Below, in pieces: positions 1 through 9,789 of a stretch of DNA of 64,000 nt. The stretch spans positions 55,294-119,293 of the forward strand of contig JAOPYC010000166.1 of assembly GCA_025964795.1 (NCBI GenBank), given 5' to 3'. This DNA comes from Marmoricola sp. Its GTDB lineage: Bacteria > Actinomycetota > Actinomycetes > Propionibacteriales > Nocardioidaceae. Both the position numbers and the translations under genes were made by a program. The notes beneath the pieces were generated by a model. It was not told where the DNA came from. It made no database searches and worked only from the letters and a program-made list of their open reading frames with translations. Every line of letters starts with the position of its first letter. Position 1 is the first letter of the stretch.

Positions 1-1035
1 ACCGCAGGAGGACAGCCGGGCCTTGTCGTGGTCGCCCTTGGCGAGATAGCTGATCGCCATCGGCGCCTCGGACTGCCCGTAGTACTGCGCGAAGATCGGG
101 CCGAACCGCTCGATCGCCTCGGCCAACCGCACGGGGTTGATCGCGGACGCGCCGTAGTAGACGGTCTCCAGCGACGACAGGTCCCGCGTCTTCGAGTCCG
201 GGTGGTCCATCAGCGCGTAGAGCATCGACGGCACCAGCATGGTCGCGGTGATCCTCTGCTCCTCGATCGTGCGCAGCACCTCGGCCGGGTCGAAGCGCGG
301 CAGCACAATCAGGCAGCCACCCTTGATCACGGTGGGCACGAAGAACGCCGCACCGGCGTGCGAGAGCGGCGTACACATCAAGAAGCGCGGGGACTCCGGC
401 CACTCCCACTCGGCGAGCTGGACCTGGGTCATGGTCGCCATCGCCTGGCTGGTGCCGATCACACCCTTGGGCTTGCCGGTGGTGCCGCCGGTGTAGGTGA
501 TCGAGACGATGTGGTCCGGCGGCAGCAGGACGGCCTCGAGGGCCTCGGGCGCGAACGTCTCGGCGGCGGCCGCGAGGTCCTTGCCGACGTGGGCGAGCTC
601 CTCGGGCACCGGGCCGATGGTGAGCACCTGGGTCAGGTTCGGCACCTTCTCGAGCAGACCGAGGGCGCGCTCGACGAACATCGGCACCGGGTCGATGACC
701 AGCGTCGTGACCTCGGCGTCGTTGAGCACGTAGGCGTGGTCGTCGAGCGAGCCGAGCGGGTGCAGCGACGTACGCCGGTAGCCCTGCGTCTGACCGGCAC
801 CGATGATGTAGAGCACCTCAGGACGGTTCAGGGCCAGCAGGGCGGCCGGCGTCCCCTGGCCCGCGCCGAGCGCCTCGAAGGCCTGGACGTACTGGCTGAT
901 CCTCATCGCGACCTCGCCCCCGGTCAGCGTGGTGTCACCGAGGAACATCACCGGCTTGTCCCGGTGCCGCTTCAGGGCCGCCACCATCAGATGGCCGTTG
1001 TGGGTGCCGGTGCGCAGGGGATCGGGATCCGTCAT
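1..1035 (-). CDS. fadD8: FadD8-like acyl-CoA synthetase (3' end outside window)
   Basis: ATP-dependent acyl-CoA ligase of the AMP-binding (ANL) family, which activates a carboxylic acid as its CoA thioester through an acyl-adenylate. The first 345 residues are present; the family is usually 540-570 residues, so the C-terminal hinge and lid domain lie outside the window. The P-loop-like motif TGGTTGKPKG is seen near residue 180, and TVYYGASAINP and QYYGQSE follow. The N-terminal text resembles M. tuberculosis FadD8 more than FadD3, FadD17 or FadD19. The start is the ATG at 1035, 11 bases from a KstR-type palindrome, which suggests steroid-responsive control. The substrate is not evident; a steroid-derived acid is inferred from the operator only. 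Confidence 0.85.
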   Translation of the reverse strand, partial: MTDPDPLRTGTHNGHLMVAALKRHRDKPVMFLGDTTLTGGEVAMRISQYVQAFEALGAGQGTPAALLALNRPEVLYIIGAGQTQGYRRTSLHPLGSLDDHAYVLNDAEVTTLVIDPVPMFVERALGLLEKVPNLTQVLTIGPVPEELAHVGKDLAAAAETFAPEALEAVLLPPDHIVSITYTGGTTGKPKGVIGTSQAMATMTQVQLAEWEWPESPRFLMCTPLSHAGAAFFVPTVIKGGCLIVLPRFDPAEVLRTIEEQRITATMLVPSMLYALMDHPDSKTRDLSSLETVYYGASAINPVRLAEAIERFGPIFAQYYGQSEAPMAISYLAKGDHDKARLSSCG

Positions 1036-1045
1036 GCCGCGAGAC

Positions 1046-1059
1046 TAGAACGTGTTTCA
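1046..1059. promoter_or_regulatory. KstR-type operator upstream of the FadD8-like gene
   Basis: TAGAACGTGTTTCA fits the KstR consensus as I remember it (TnnAACnnGTTnnA) at every fixed position. It lies 11 bases upstream of the ligase ATG and downstream of the stop codon of the DUF4188 gene, so it most likely controls the ligase. An identical 14-mer occurs at 4290-4303. Confidence 0.8.
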
Positions 1060-1066
1060 GAAATGA

Positions 1067-1543
1067 TCAATCAGCCAGGCGGTTCCGCAGGCGCCGGCGT
1101 GCGGTCATGTCCTCCGCCAGCGGCACCAGCTCGGTGGCCTTCCCCAGCCCGAATGGCGGCATGTTGCCGTAGATCGCCTCGTACTCCCCCGCCCGCACCA
1201 GGAACGTCTCGTGCCAGACGCCGGTGCGCCCCGTCGTGCCGACGCGCTTCCAGTACTTCCGCCACGGGCCGAGGTGCGGATCATCCGGGTCCTTCGCGAA
1301 CCGCTCCAGGTCCTCGAAGGAGCGCCAGTACTGGATGATCGTCAACCCGGACGTCCGGTAGCCCAGCAACCCCTTCTCCGGGTGCTCGACCAGGTACTTC
1401 AGCATGTGCTGCATCCCGAGTCGGCCGCCGAGGTCCCGGAAGCTCCGCAACGGGTGCCTGAGCTCGACCCGCGGCCCGATCAGGAAGACCACGAAGTCCC
1501 TGTCGATCCGTGCCGTCCAGCGGCCCTGCCTGATCTCTGCCAT
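1067..1543 (-). CDS. DUF4188 family protein
   Basis: A 158-residue cytosolic protein of the DUF4188 family, which has a dimeric ferredoxin-like (alpha/beta barrel) fold and is sometimes annotated as a monooxygenase-like protein. Seen directly: an early strand-rich segment (FVVFLIGPRVE), a hydrophobic strand before YWRSFEDLERFA, and HETFLVRAGEYEAIYGNMPPFGLG near residues 110-133, a region typical of the family. No signal peptide or membrane segment is visible. It ends 31 bases before the start of the FadD8-like gene on the same strand, and a KstR-type box lies between them, so the two are probably not one transcription unit. Function unknown. Confidence 0.75.
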   Translation of the reverse strand: MAEIRQGRWTARIDRDFVVFLIGPRVELRHPLRSFRDLGGRLGMQHMLKYLVEHPEKGLLGYRTSGLTIIQYWRSFEDLERFAKDPDDPHLGPWRKYWKRVGTTGRTGVWHETFLVRAGEYEAIYGNMPPFGLGKATELVPLAEDMTARRRLRNRLAD

Positions 1544-1860
1544 GGGGTCATCTTCGTCTCGAAGTAGCAGGTGTGGAACAGGCGGTCCGATATCCGCCAG
1601 AAAGGACTCAAAGGACTCGGGTGACCCGATGACTCTCGCCCAACAGCTTGACCAGTGGGCGGGGAGGCTGCTGGCTGAACTTGGTGCGCCGCTCGAGAGT
1701 TCAGCGACTCCTCGCCGCGCTGGAAAGCGCTGAAGAGCGGAGTCGCCGCCGCGCAGGTGCGGGTGACGGCCACGCTCGCGGCGTCAAGCACCAGGAACGA
1801 GGCGACCAGGGGCCGGATCGCCGTTGCAACAGCTTCGGCAGCTCATCGGCGCCTGATGCT
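1544..1860. other. Intergenic stretch without a recognised gene
   Basis: Lies between the starts and ends of two minus-strand genes. Open frames cross it, but none has recognisable protein features or a convincing ribosome binding site. It probably carries the promoter of the DUF4188 gene near 1544-1620. No repeat or clear hairpin terminator was seen. Confidence 0.5.
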
Positions 1861-2274
1861 TCAGCTGGTGGCGCCGAGCGATTCCCAGTACTCGTTGAGG
1901 GCGTTGTTGGTTTTCACGAACCACACGATCAGGCCGATGAAGAAGAACCAGCCGAGCAGGATGGCCCACAGCCCGGTGATGGCGCTGACCGGGCGCGCCT
2001 GGCCGCGGCGCTCGTAGAGGTCGCCGACCTCGTTCGAGGTCAGGAACGGCATCACGAAACCGAGGAAGATCGCCAGGATCAGGGCCACGGCGCCGCCGAC
2101 GCCGTTGCCGCTGTGCTGCTTCATCTCGTCGTGGGTCTTGTAGTACCAGTACCAGGTGTAGAAGCCGAGCGTCACGATCGTGAGCAGGATGCAGGTGCCG
2201 GTGCCACGCACCTGCCCGACCGGCCCCGTCATCGGCAGGGCCGCGCTGGGTGCGGGAAGCTGGGTGTCGGACAT
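1861..2274 (-). CDS. DUF4234 family small membrane protein
   Basis: A 137-residue integral membrane protein. After a proline-rich N-terminus come a first hydrophobic segment (CILLTIVTLGFYTWYWYYK, about residues 28-46), a second (AVALILAIFLGFVMPFL, about 62-78) and a third (GLWAILLGWFFFIGLIVWFV, about 100-119). The sequence TLGFYTWYWYYKTHDEMK is the hallmark of DUF4234 (a Trp/Tyr-rich first helix followed by a charged loop). Function unknown. The start is the ATG at 2274, with GAGGA just upstream on the minus strand. It diverges from the alpha/beta hydrolase starting at 2392, leaving 117 bases for two promoters. Confidence 0.8.
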   Translation of the reverse strand: MSDTQLPAPSAALPMTGPVGQVRGTGTCILLTIVTLGFYTWYWYYKTHDEMKQHSGNGVGGAVALILAIFLGFVMPFLTSNEVGDLYERRGQARPVSAITGLWAILLGWFFFIGLIVWFVKTNNALNEYWESLGATS

Positions 2275-2391
2275 GATTCCTCCTCAGTGGCCGGCCGAAA
2301 GGACCGGTCCGCAAGGCGAAGCGTAGGGGTATCGGGCGCCCGCCATGGGGAGTCGCGGTACTTTCCAGTGCCACCCACCCGAGAGGAACCC

Positions 2392-3207
2392 ATGCCCACC
2401 ATCGAGGTCAACGGGACCCAGCTGTACGTCGAGGACACCGGAGCGCCGACCGGGCACCCCGACGCACCGGCGATCGTGTTCGGCCACGGGCTGCTGTTCA
2501 GCGGGCGGATGTTCGCCGCACAGGTGGAGCGACTGCGCGACCGCTACCGGTGCGTGACCATCGACTGGCGTGGGCAGGGCAAGTCGGCCGCCGCCACCGA
2601 CGGCTACGACATGGACACGCTCAGCGAGGACGCGGTCGCGGTCATCGAGCAGCTGGGGCTGGGCGCCGTGCACTACGTGGGCCTGTCGATGGGCGGCTTC
2701 GTCGGCATGCGGATCGCCGCGCGGCGACCGGAGCTGGTCCGCTCCCTGGTCCTGCTGGACACCAGCGCCGGTCCCGAGGACCCGGACAAGGTGAGTCGCT
2801 ACCGGCTGCTCGCCAAGGTCTACGGGGTACTGGGCATCGGCCCGGTGCGCTTCCGGGTCGAGCCGATCATGTTCGGCCCCACCTTCCTGGCCGATCCCGC
2901 GGGACGACAGCACAAGGACGCCTGGATGACGGAGCTCCGTGCGGTGAGGCGGTCGGGGATGAAGCAGGCGATCTACGGGGTCACCGACCGGAAGCCGGTC
3001 CTCGACGAGCTCGGCCGGATCTCCGCGCCGACGCTGGTGGTGGTGGGCGCCGACGACGTCGCGACGCCCGTCGCCAAGGCGGAGACGATCACCGCAGGCA
3101 TCACGGGCGCCCGGCTCGAGATCGTCCCCGACGCCGGTCACTCCAGCACCATCGAGCAGCCGAAAGCCTTGAGCGACCTGATCGAGGAGTTCGTCGACCA
3201 GCACTGA
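2392..3207 (+). CDS. alpha/beta-fold hydrolase
   Basis: A 271-residue cytosolic hydrolase of the alpha/beta fold. The oxyanion-loop motif GHGLLFSG is near residue 26, the nucleophile elbow GLSMGG has Ser99, an acidic residue sits in VVGADD, and the catalytic His is in PDAGHSS near residue 245. This gives a complete Ser-Asp/Glu-His triad, so it should hydrolyse an ester, lactone or C-C bond; the substrate cannot be read. The start is the ATG at 2392, preceded by GAGAGGAACCC. It ends three bases from the convergent LLM oxidoreductase gene. No KstR box precedes it, so a link to sterol metabolism is only positional. Confidence 0.85.
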   Translation: MPTIEVNGTQLYVEDTGAPTGHPDAPAIVFGHGLLFSGRMFAAQVERLRDRYRCVTIDWRGQGKSAAATDGYDMDTLSEDAVAVIEQLGLGAVHYVGLSMGGFVGMRIAARRPELVRSLVLLDTSAGPEDPDKVSRYRLLAKVYGVLGIGPVRFRVEPIMFGPTFLADPAGRQHKDAWMTELRAVRRSGMKQAIYGVTDRKPVLDELGRISAPTLVVVGADDVATPVAKAETITAGITGARLEIVPDAGHSSTIEQPKALSDLIEEFVDQH

Positions 3208-3210
3208 AAC

Positions 3211-4254
3211 TCAGTCGACGACCTCGGCCACCTGCCGGACCTCCTCGGCCGAGCGCAGGCTGAGCAGCAGCGTGGTCACGCCGGTCTCCTCCCACGCGGC
3301 CACGCGTTCCTTGACGTAGCCCGCGTCGCCGACGATGTGCATGTCCTCGACGAGGTCGTCGGGGATGAGCGCCGTGGCCTGCTCGCGCTTGCCGGCGAGG
3401 AACAGGTCCTGGACCTCGTCGGTGATCGCGGCGTACCCCATCCGCTCGAAGACGTTCTTGTGGAAGTTCTGCTCCTTGGCACCCATGCCGCCCATGTAGA
3501 GCGCGATCGTGGGCTTGAGCGCGTCGATCACGCCCTGCCGCTCCTCCTCGCTCGAGGTGATCTGCAGGTGGGCGGTGGCGGCGATCTCGAAGTCCTCGCG
3601 CGTACGACGGGCACCCTCGCGGGCGAACCCCTCGTCCAGCCACGGCTGGTACATCCCCGCGGTCTTCGGCGTGTAGAAGATCGGGATCCAGCCGTCGGCG
3701 ATCTCGGCGGTCTGGGCCACGTTCTTGGGCCCCTCCGCACCCAGCCAGATGGGGATGTCCGCGCGCAGCGGGTGCACGATCGGCTTCAGCGGCTTGCCGA
3801 GGCCGACCGACCCGGGACCGGCGTACGGCAGCGGGTAGTGCGGGCCGTCGTTGGTGACCGGCGCCTCGCGGGCCAGCACCTGGCGGACGATGTCCACGAC
3901 CTCACGGGTGCGGGCGAGCGGCTTGCTGAACGGCTGGCCGTACCAGCCCTCCACGACCTGCGGGCCGCTGACGCCCATGCCCAGCACCACCCGGCCACCG
4001 GTCAGGTGGTCGAGGGTGAGCGCGTGCATGGCGATCGAGGCGGGCGAGCGACCGGACATCTGCACGATCGAGGTGCCGAGCCGCACCCGGCTGGTGTCGC
4101 GCCCCCACCAGGCCAGCGGGGTGAACGCGTCGGACCCCCACGCCTCGGCCGTGAAGACCGCGTCGAAGCCTGCGTCCTCCGCGGCGGCGACCAGCTCACC
4201 GACACCCTCCGGCGGCTGTGCGCCCCAGTAGCCGAGCTGCAGTCCGAGCTTCAT
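3211..4254 (-). CDS. LLM-class F420-dependent oxidoreductase (Rv3520c-like)
   Basis: Luciferase-like monooxygenase-fold enzyme of 347 residues, the same length as M. tuberculosis Rv3520c, which occupies the equivalent position beside the Rv3521-ltp4-ltp3 genes. Such enzymes use deazaflavin F420 or FMN in hydride transfer. Seen: N-terminal LGLQLGYWGAQPPEG, the LGTSIVQMSGRSPASIAM strand-loop, and IPIWLGAEGPKNV, all typical of the F420-dependent LLM group. A KstR-type box is 36 bases upstream of the ATG at 4254, shared with the divergent DUF35-ltp4-ltp3 operon, so a role in sterol side-chain catabolism is likely. The exact reaction is unknown. Confidence 0.85.
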   Translation of the reverse strand: MKLGLQLGYWGAQPPEGVGELVAAAEDAGFDAVFTAEAWGSDAFTPLAWWGRDTSRVRLGTSIVQMSGRSPASIAMHALTLDHLTGGRVVLGMGVSGPQVVEGWYGQPFSKPLARTREVVDIVRQVLAREAPVTNDGPHYPLPYAGPGSVGLGKPLKPIVHPLRADIPIWLGAEGPKNVAQTAEIADGWIPIFYTPKTAGMYQPWLDEGFAREGARRTREDFEIAATAHLQITSSEEERQGVIDALKPTIALYMGGMGAKEQNFHKNVFERMGYAAITDEVQDLFLAGKREQATALIPDDLVEDMHIVGDAGYVKERVAAWEETGVTTLLLSLRSAEEVRQVAEVVD

Positions 4255-4289
4255 ATGTCTCCATTCGCGGCGGTTCTTGCCCGCCAGAC

Positions 4290-4303
4290 TAGAACGTGTT
4301 TCA
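4290..4303. promoter_or_regulatory. KstR-type operator between the LLM gene and the DUF35-ltp operon
   Basis: TAGAACGTGTTTCA matches TnnAACnnGTTnnA fully and is identical to the copy at 1046-1059. It sits 11 bases upstream of the DUF35 gene ATG (4314) and 36 bases upstream of the LLM ATG (4254), so one operator could control both directions. Confidence 0.85.
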
Positions 4304-4313
4304 CTTTCGAGCC

Positions 4314-5297
4314 ATGACCAGTGTCCAGGAATCGCGCACCCTGCACGCCCCGATGAAGGTCGAGTTCGACTACACCAGATCGCTCGGGCCGGTGCTCTCC
4401 CAGTTCATGACCGGCCTGCGCCGACGTCAGGTCACCGGAGGCGTCCTGTCCGACGGCACGGTCGTCGTACCTCCTCCGGAGTATGACCCCACCACCCACC
4501 GCGCCATCAGCGAGATCGTGGCCGTCGGCGACGAGGGCGTCGTCCGCACGTGGTCGTGGGTGGCCGAGCCGGTGATGGACCAGCCCCTCGACAAGCCCTT
4601 CGCGTTCGCGCTGATCCAGCTCGACGGGGCCGACGCGCCGCTGCTGCACGCGGTCGACGTCGACTCTCCCGCCGACATGGAGACCGGCATGCGGGTGAGG
4701 GTGCGCTGGGCCGAGGAGACGGTCGGGGCGATCACCGACATCGCGTGCTTCGAGCCGCTCCCCAGCTCCACAGATGCTGGATCGGAGCTTCCGAACGAGC
4801 CCGGGAGCGACGCCGAGGCCGTCACCGGCATCGTCAGTCCCGTCCGGCTCGCCTACGACTACGCCGCGTCCCCCGAGGAGTCGAAGTTCTTCCGGGGTCT
4901 CGCCGAGGGACGCATCCTGGGCCAGCGCTGCCCGAGCTGCCACAAGGTCTACGTCCCGCCGCGCGGCGCCTGTCCCGTCGACGGCGTCCCGACCACCGAC
5001 GAGGTGGAGCTGCCCGACAAGGGCACGGTGACGACGTACTGCATCGTCAACGTGCCGTTCCTGGGGCAGAAGATCACCCCGCCGTACGTGTCGGCGTACG
5101 TGCTGCTCGACGGCGCCGACATCGCCTTCCTGCACCTGATCCTGGACACCGAGGCCGACGAGGTGCGGATGGGCATGCGGGTCGAGGCCGTGTGGAAGCC
5201 GCGCGACGAGTGGGGCACGACGATCGAGAACATCAGCCACTTCCGTCCGACCGGCGAGCCGGACGCGGACTACGAGACCTACAAGCAACACCTCTGA
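4314..5297 (+). CDS. Tandem DUF35/OB-fold protein with zinc ribbon (Rv3521-like)
   Basis: A 327-residue protein that looks like two fused DUF35-type OB-fold units. The first half (about 10-140) has the OB pattern (FAFALIQLDGADAPLLHAVD) but no Cys pairs. The second half (about 175-320) carries a zinc ribbon (CPSCHKVYVPPRGACPVDG) followed by its own OB fold (YVSAYVLLDGADIAFLHLI). Family knowledge: the DUF35 part of ChsH2 is needed by the thiolase-like aldolase Ltp2. By analogy this protein probably supports Ltp4 and Ltp3, which follow at once (24-base gap, then overlapping genes). Controlled by the KstR-type box at 4290. No signal peptide. Confidence 0.85.
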   Translation: MTSVQESRTLHAPMKVEFDYTRSLGPVLSQFMTGLRRRQVTGGVLSDGTVVVPPPEYDPTTHRAISEIVAVGDEGVVRTWSWVAEPVMDQPLDKPFAFALIQLDGADAPLLHAVDVDSPADMETGMRVRVRWAEETVGAITDIACFEPLPSSTDAGSELPNEPGSDAEAVTGIVSPVRLAYDYAASPEESKFFRGLAEGRILGQRCPSCHKVYVPPRGACPVDGVPTTDEVELPDKGTVTTYCIVNVPFLGQKITPPYVSAYVLLDGADIAFLHLILDTEADEVRMGMRVEAVWKPRDEWGTTIENISHFRPTGEPDADYETYKQHL

Positions 5298-5321
5298 GAG
5301 AGAGGCTGCCAGAAATGAGGC

Positions 5322-6385
5322 ATGGCTGTGCGTGACGTTGCGGTCGTTGGCTTTGCCCAGCGACAGATGAAGGAGATGGACGGATCCCCCACGTGCGTGG
5401 AGATCCTCGTCCCCATCTTCGCCGAGCTGTTCGAGCAGACCGGCTGGACCAAGTCCGACATCGACTTCTGGTGCTCGGGCTCGAGCGACTACCTGGCGGG
5501 GCGGTCGTTCTCGTTCGTGTCGGCCGTCGACGCGATCGGCGCGCTGCCGCCGGTCAACGAGTCGCACGTCGAGATGGACGCCGCCTGGGCGCTCTACGAG
5601 GCCTGGGTGAAGATCCAGATCGGCGAGATCGACACCGCGCTGGTCTACGGATTCGGCAAGTCCTCGGCCGGCGTGCTGCGTCGTACGCTCGCGATGCAGC
5701 TCGACCCCTACACGATGACCCCGTTGTGGCCCGACACCGTCTCGATCGCCGGCCTGCAGGCGCGGCAGGGCCTGGAGCAGGGCCTGTGGGACGAGCGCGC
5801 GCTCGCCGAGGTCTCCTCGCGGTCGCGTACGTCGGCCAGCGACAACGAGTACGCCATCCGCAAGGGCGCGACCACCGTCGAGGACGTCCTCGCCGAGGAG
5901 GTGTACGCCGACCCGCTGCGCCGCTCCGACTGCGCGCCGGTCTCCGACGGAGCGGCCGCCATCGTGCTGTCGACCGCCGAGGCGCCCGGTTTCGACAAGC
6001 TCAGCGGACGGGCGGCGTGGATCACCGGGTTCGAGCACCGCACCGACTCGATCACCCTGGGCACGCGAGACCTGACCCGCTCGCCCAGCGCCGCCCTGGC
6101 CGGCTCCGCCGCGGGCTCGCAGGACGTCGACACCGCCGAGCTGCACGCGCCCTTCTCCCACCAGGAGCTCATCTTGCGACGCGAGCTCGGACTGGGCGAC
6201 GACGTGACGGTGAACCCCTCGGGCGGAGCCCTGAGCGGCAACCCGATGTTCGCCTCCGGGCTGATCCGCATCGGCGAGGCCGCTCGGCGGATCTGGTCCG
6301 GGGAGAGCAGCCGGGCCCTCGGGCACGCGACCTCCGGGCCGGCGCTGCAGCAGAACCTCGTGTGCGTGATGGAAGGACGTTCCTG

Positions 6386-6386
<1 letters not shown>
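5322..6386 (+). CDS. ltp4: Thiolase-like lipid-transfer/aldol-lyase protein Ltp4
   Basis: A 354-residue SCP-x type thiolase-fold protein, equal in length to Rv3522 (Ltp4), without the C-terminal sterol-carrier domain of mammalian SCP-x. The start VRDVAVVGFAQ and the segment ELHAPFSHQELILRRELG, followed by NPSGGALSGNPMFASGLIR, are the family's conserved landmarks. A canonical thiolase nucleophile Cys is not obvious, consistent with lyase rather than thiolase chemistry. In Rhodococcus, Ltp3 and Ltp4 are required for degrading C24-branched sterol side chains, where they act as aldol lyases. It lies in one operon with the DUF35 gene and overlaps ltp3 (stop TGA and start ATG share one base). Confidence 0.88.
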
Positions 6387-7552
<1,166 letters not shown>

Positions 7553-7555
7553 CCC

Positions 7556-8011
7556 TCAGACGAGCAGGTCGTAGGTCAGCCAGTCGGTCCGGTCCGCCAC
7601 GTCGTCGTACAACCGCTGGGCGACGGTGTTGTCCGGGGCGGTGACCCACCGCACCTTGGCCGCCCCCGCCTCCCGGGCGAGCTCGGCCAACCGCGCGATC
7701 AGGGCACGGCCGACGCCCTGGCCGCGCAGCGACGGCAGGGTGAACAGGTCGTCGAGGAACAGCCCGGTCTCCCCCTCCGAGGGGCGCGCGTAGAGCCGGT
7801 GGTGCGCGAAGCCGACGACCTCGTTGTCGACCACCGCCACCAGCGCGTGGGTCTCGTGGACCGGGTCCTGGGTCCAGCCCCAGACCCGCTCGACCACCGC
7901 CGGGCTCTCCTCGAGCTCGTAGAACTCGCGGTAGGCGGCGAACAGCGAGGTCCAGGCCGCGTGGTCGGCAGGCTCGATGGGTCGTACGCCGACGTCAGGC
8001 ATGCCGCTCAT
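7556..8011 (-). CDS. GNAT family N-acetyltransferase
   Basis: A 151-residue single-domain GNAT enzyme that would transfer acetyl from acetyl-CoA to an unknown amine. The acetyl-CoA pyrophosphate-binding motif A reads LRGQGVGRALIARLAELA (about residues 96-113) and follows a strand with LFLDDLFTLPS. Motif B is near RWVTAPDNTVAQRLYDDV. The chosen start is the ATG at 8011 (MSGMPDV) with a GGACGG-type ribosome site. A longer open frame upstream is only antisense to the regulator gene and is ignored. Divergent from the PopR-like regulator (63-base gap). Confidence 0.82.
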   Translation of the reverse strand: MSGMPDVGVRPIEPADHAAWTSLFAAYREFYELEESPAVVERVWGWTQDPVHETHALVAVVDNEVVGFAHHRLYARPSEGETGLFLDDLFTLPSLRGQGVGRALIARLAELAREAGAAKVRWVTAPDNTVAQRLYDDVADRTDWLTYDLLV

Positions 8012-8074
8012 GATGTCTGTCCGTCCACCGCGAACGCCACCCCACGAACAGCGACCCGCGCCTAGTCTCGGTCC

Positions 8075-8383
8075 ATGGGAGAACTCATCGGCTTTCCGCA
8101 GCGCGACCGCCACCCGGAGCCCGAGCCGTTGTGGCGCGAGGCCGTCGGCCGCGAGCTGCGCACCGAGCGCACCCGCCAGGAGCGCACGCTCGCCGACGTC
8201 GCCGAGCACGCCGGCGTCTCCACGCAGTACCTCTCCGAGGTCGAGCGCGGGCTCAAGGAGCCGAGCTCGGAGATCCTGGGTGCGGTCTCCGGTGCGCTCG
8301 GGCTGCGGCTCGTCGACCTCACCGCGCGGCTGACCCGCTCGCTCACCAGCCGGCCGACCGGTCCGCTCGCGCTCGCTGCCTGA
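8075..8383 (+). CDS. PopR/ClgR-like XRE-family regulator with C-terminal Ala-Ala degron
   Basis: A 102-residue XRE-type helix-turn-helix protein. The HTH runs from about residue 25 to 80 (TLADVAEHAGVSTQYLSEVE then KEPSSEILGAVSGALG), closely following the actinobacterial Clp regulators ClgR and PopR. The protein ends in LALAA. In Streptomyces, PopR activates the clpP3-clpP4 operon and is itself degraded by ClpP through its two terminal alanines, and the last residues here match the ssrA-type ending. The neighbouring clpP operon has a PopR-like palindrome in its promoter region (10496-10520). The most likely role is a transcriptional activator of that operon with proteolytic feedback; this is inference from motif plus position. 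Confidence 0.82.
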   Translation: MGELIGFPQRDRHPEPEPLWREAVGRELRTERTRQERTLADVAEHAGVSTQYLSEVERGLKEPSSEILGAVSGALGLRLVDLTARLTRSLTSRPTGPLALAA

Positions 8384-8386
8384 ACG

Positions 8387-8422
8387 TCAGTAGCCGGGAA
8401 ACACTCAGTAACCGGGAAAGAC
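8387..8422. repeat. 18-base tandem duplication at the 3' end of the MPI-family gene
   Basis: Two adjacent 18-base units (8387-8404 and 8405-8422) differ at two positions. On the minus strand each encodes the same five-residue ending VFPGY followed by TGA. The second unit is the true gene end; the first is an untranslated copy just beyond the stop. It lies 3 bases downstream of the regulator gene on the opposite strand. Confidence 0.8.
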
Positions 8423-9187
8423 ACGGCGCAGGTCGTCGAGGGTGACGTTCCCGGTGACCTCGACGCCGGCCGGGGTGTACTCCGGCTTGAGCCGGCCCGA
8501 CAGCAGCCGGATCGCCGACTCGAGCGGACCGGAGAAGGTCGCGGTCTCACCCTCGGCCTGGCCGGGAACGACCCGGACCGACTCGTCGATCGCCAGCTCG
8601 TAGCCGTCCAGGGCGACGACGGCCTGCTGCGAGAGCTGGTCAGGCTTGGTGGAGAAACCCAGCAGGAACGCGAGCCCGCCGGCGAAGTGCTCGGCCAGCA
8701 GCTCGGCCGACCCGGCGCGCAGCGCCGCCGACGGGTCGAGACCCACCCGCACGTCCCAGGCGTGGGCGGCGACCTCGTTGAGCCGCATCCCCAGCGCGAC
8801 GTCCAGCGAGACGGGCTCCGGCAGGAAGCCCATGTCGATCCCCGCCGACTCACGCTGCTCCGCCGAGATCCCCTCGGTGAACGCGACCAGCCGTGCGTCG
8901 TGCTCGAGGAACCAGGACGCCTGCTCCTCGGGCGAGGCCGCGTTCCAGCGGTCCCAGATGCTCTGGTTGTCGGGCTTCTCGGCGTCACCGTCCGAGAGCG
9001 AGGCGGACAGGGTGGCCAGCGTGATCTCGGCGCCGCTGCCCAGGTGGGAGAGGGTGTCCGCGATGGTCCACTCCGAGGCACCGCTCGGACCGGTGAGCTG
9101 GTCCGGGGTGAGCCCCGTGACCACGCCCTCGAGCTCGTCGTGGTTGGCGCGCAGCGCCGCGATGGATCGGACAGCCAGTTCAGTCAT
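8405..9187 (-). CDS. Maleylpyruvate isomerase (MPI/DinB-like) family protein
   Basis: A 260-residue protein of the actinobacterial maleylpyruvate-isomerase/TIGR03083 group, built on a DinB-like four-helix bundle that may use mycothiol and a metal. Seen: [18 protein letters not shown] (residues 40-57) carrying the usual first His, [21 protein letters not shown] carrying the third metal-ligand His, and a C-terminal beta domain ([15 protein letters not shown]). Its ATG at 9187 overlaps the stop of the upstream clpP gene by four bases (ATGA), so it is translated with the protease pair. Why a thiol-linked isomerase-fold protein travels with clpP is unknown; a redox or repair role in protein stress is only a guess. 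Confidence 0.8.
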   Translation of the reverse strand: MTELAVRSIAALRANHDELEGVVTGLTPDQLTGPSGASEWTIADTLSHLGSGAEITLATLSASLSDGDAEKPDNQSIWDRWNAASPEEQASWFLEHDARLVAFTEGISAEQRESAGIDMGFLPEPVSLDVALGMRLNEVAAHAWDVRVGLDPSAALRAGSAELLAEHFAGGLAFLLGFSTKPDQLSQQAVVALDGYELAIDESVRVVPGQAEGETATFSGPLESAIRLLSGRLKPEYTPAGVEVTGNVTLDDLRRVFPGY

Positions 9188-9789
9188 GCCGGCAACAGTA
9201 GTTTGCGGCTGTCCAGGACGCCGTCGACCAGCCCGTAGTCCATCGCCTCGCGGGCGCTGAGCACCAGGTCGCGTCCGGTGTCCTCGCGCAGCCGCTCCAC
9301 GCTCTGCCGGGTGTGCCGGGACAGGATGTCCTCCATCTCCGCGCGCAGCCGGACGATCTCCTTGGCCTGCAGCGCCAGGTCGGGCAGCGCCCCCTGTCCC
9401 CCGCCCGACGGCTGGTGCAGCACCACCCGGGCGTGCGGCAGCACCATCCGGCTGCCTGCGGCGCCGGCGGCCAGCAGCACGGCCGCGCTCGAGGCGGCCT
9501 GGCCGACACACGTCGTGCCGACCGGCGAGCTGATGAACTGCATGGTGTCGTAGATCGCGAGCATCGCCGTGACCGATCCGCCGGGCGAGTTCAGGTAGAG
9601 GTTGATCGGGGACTCCGGCCGCTCCGACTCCAGGTGCAGCAGCTGCGCGATCACCACGTTGGCGACGCCGTCGTCGATCTCGGTGCCGACGTAGACGATC
9701 CGGTCGGTCAACAGCCGGCTGTAGATGTCGACGGCCCGCTCACCGTGCAGGGTCTTCTCGATCACGCTCGGGATCGTGTAGCTGCTCAT
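9184..9789 (-). CDS. clpP: ATP-dependent Clp protease proteolytic subunit (second of pair)
   Basis: A 201-residue ClpP serine protease subunit. The triad is intact: Ser100 in GQAAS, His125 in VLHQPSGG, and Asp in DTGRDLVL. The oxyanion loop NSPGGSVTA is canonical, while the residue after the catalytic Ser is Ser rather than the usual Met. The ATG at 9789 overlaps the preceding clpP stop by four bases, and its own stop overlaps the MPI-family start the same way, so the three genes form a tightly coupled operon. It resembles the Streptomyces clpP3/clpP4 class, which is induced when the main ClpP1P2 is impaired. Which paralogue it is was not determined. Confidence 0.92.
   Translation of the reverse strand: MSSYTIPSVIEKTLHGERAVDIYSRLLTDRIVYVGTEIDDGVANVVIAQLLHLESERPESPINLYLNSPGGSVTAMLAIYDTMQFISSPVGTTCVGQAASSAAVLLAAGAAGSRMVLPHARVVLHQPSGGGQGALPDLALQAKEIVRLRAEMEDILSRHTRQSVERLREDTGRDLVLSAREAMDYGLVDGVLDSRKLLLPA

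Noticed and set aside
1544..1860. Possible small minus-strand gene
   Set aside because: Frame content has no domain and no ribosome site; not supported.
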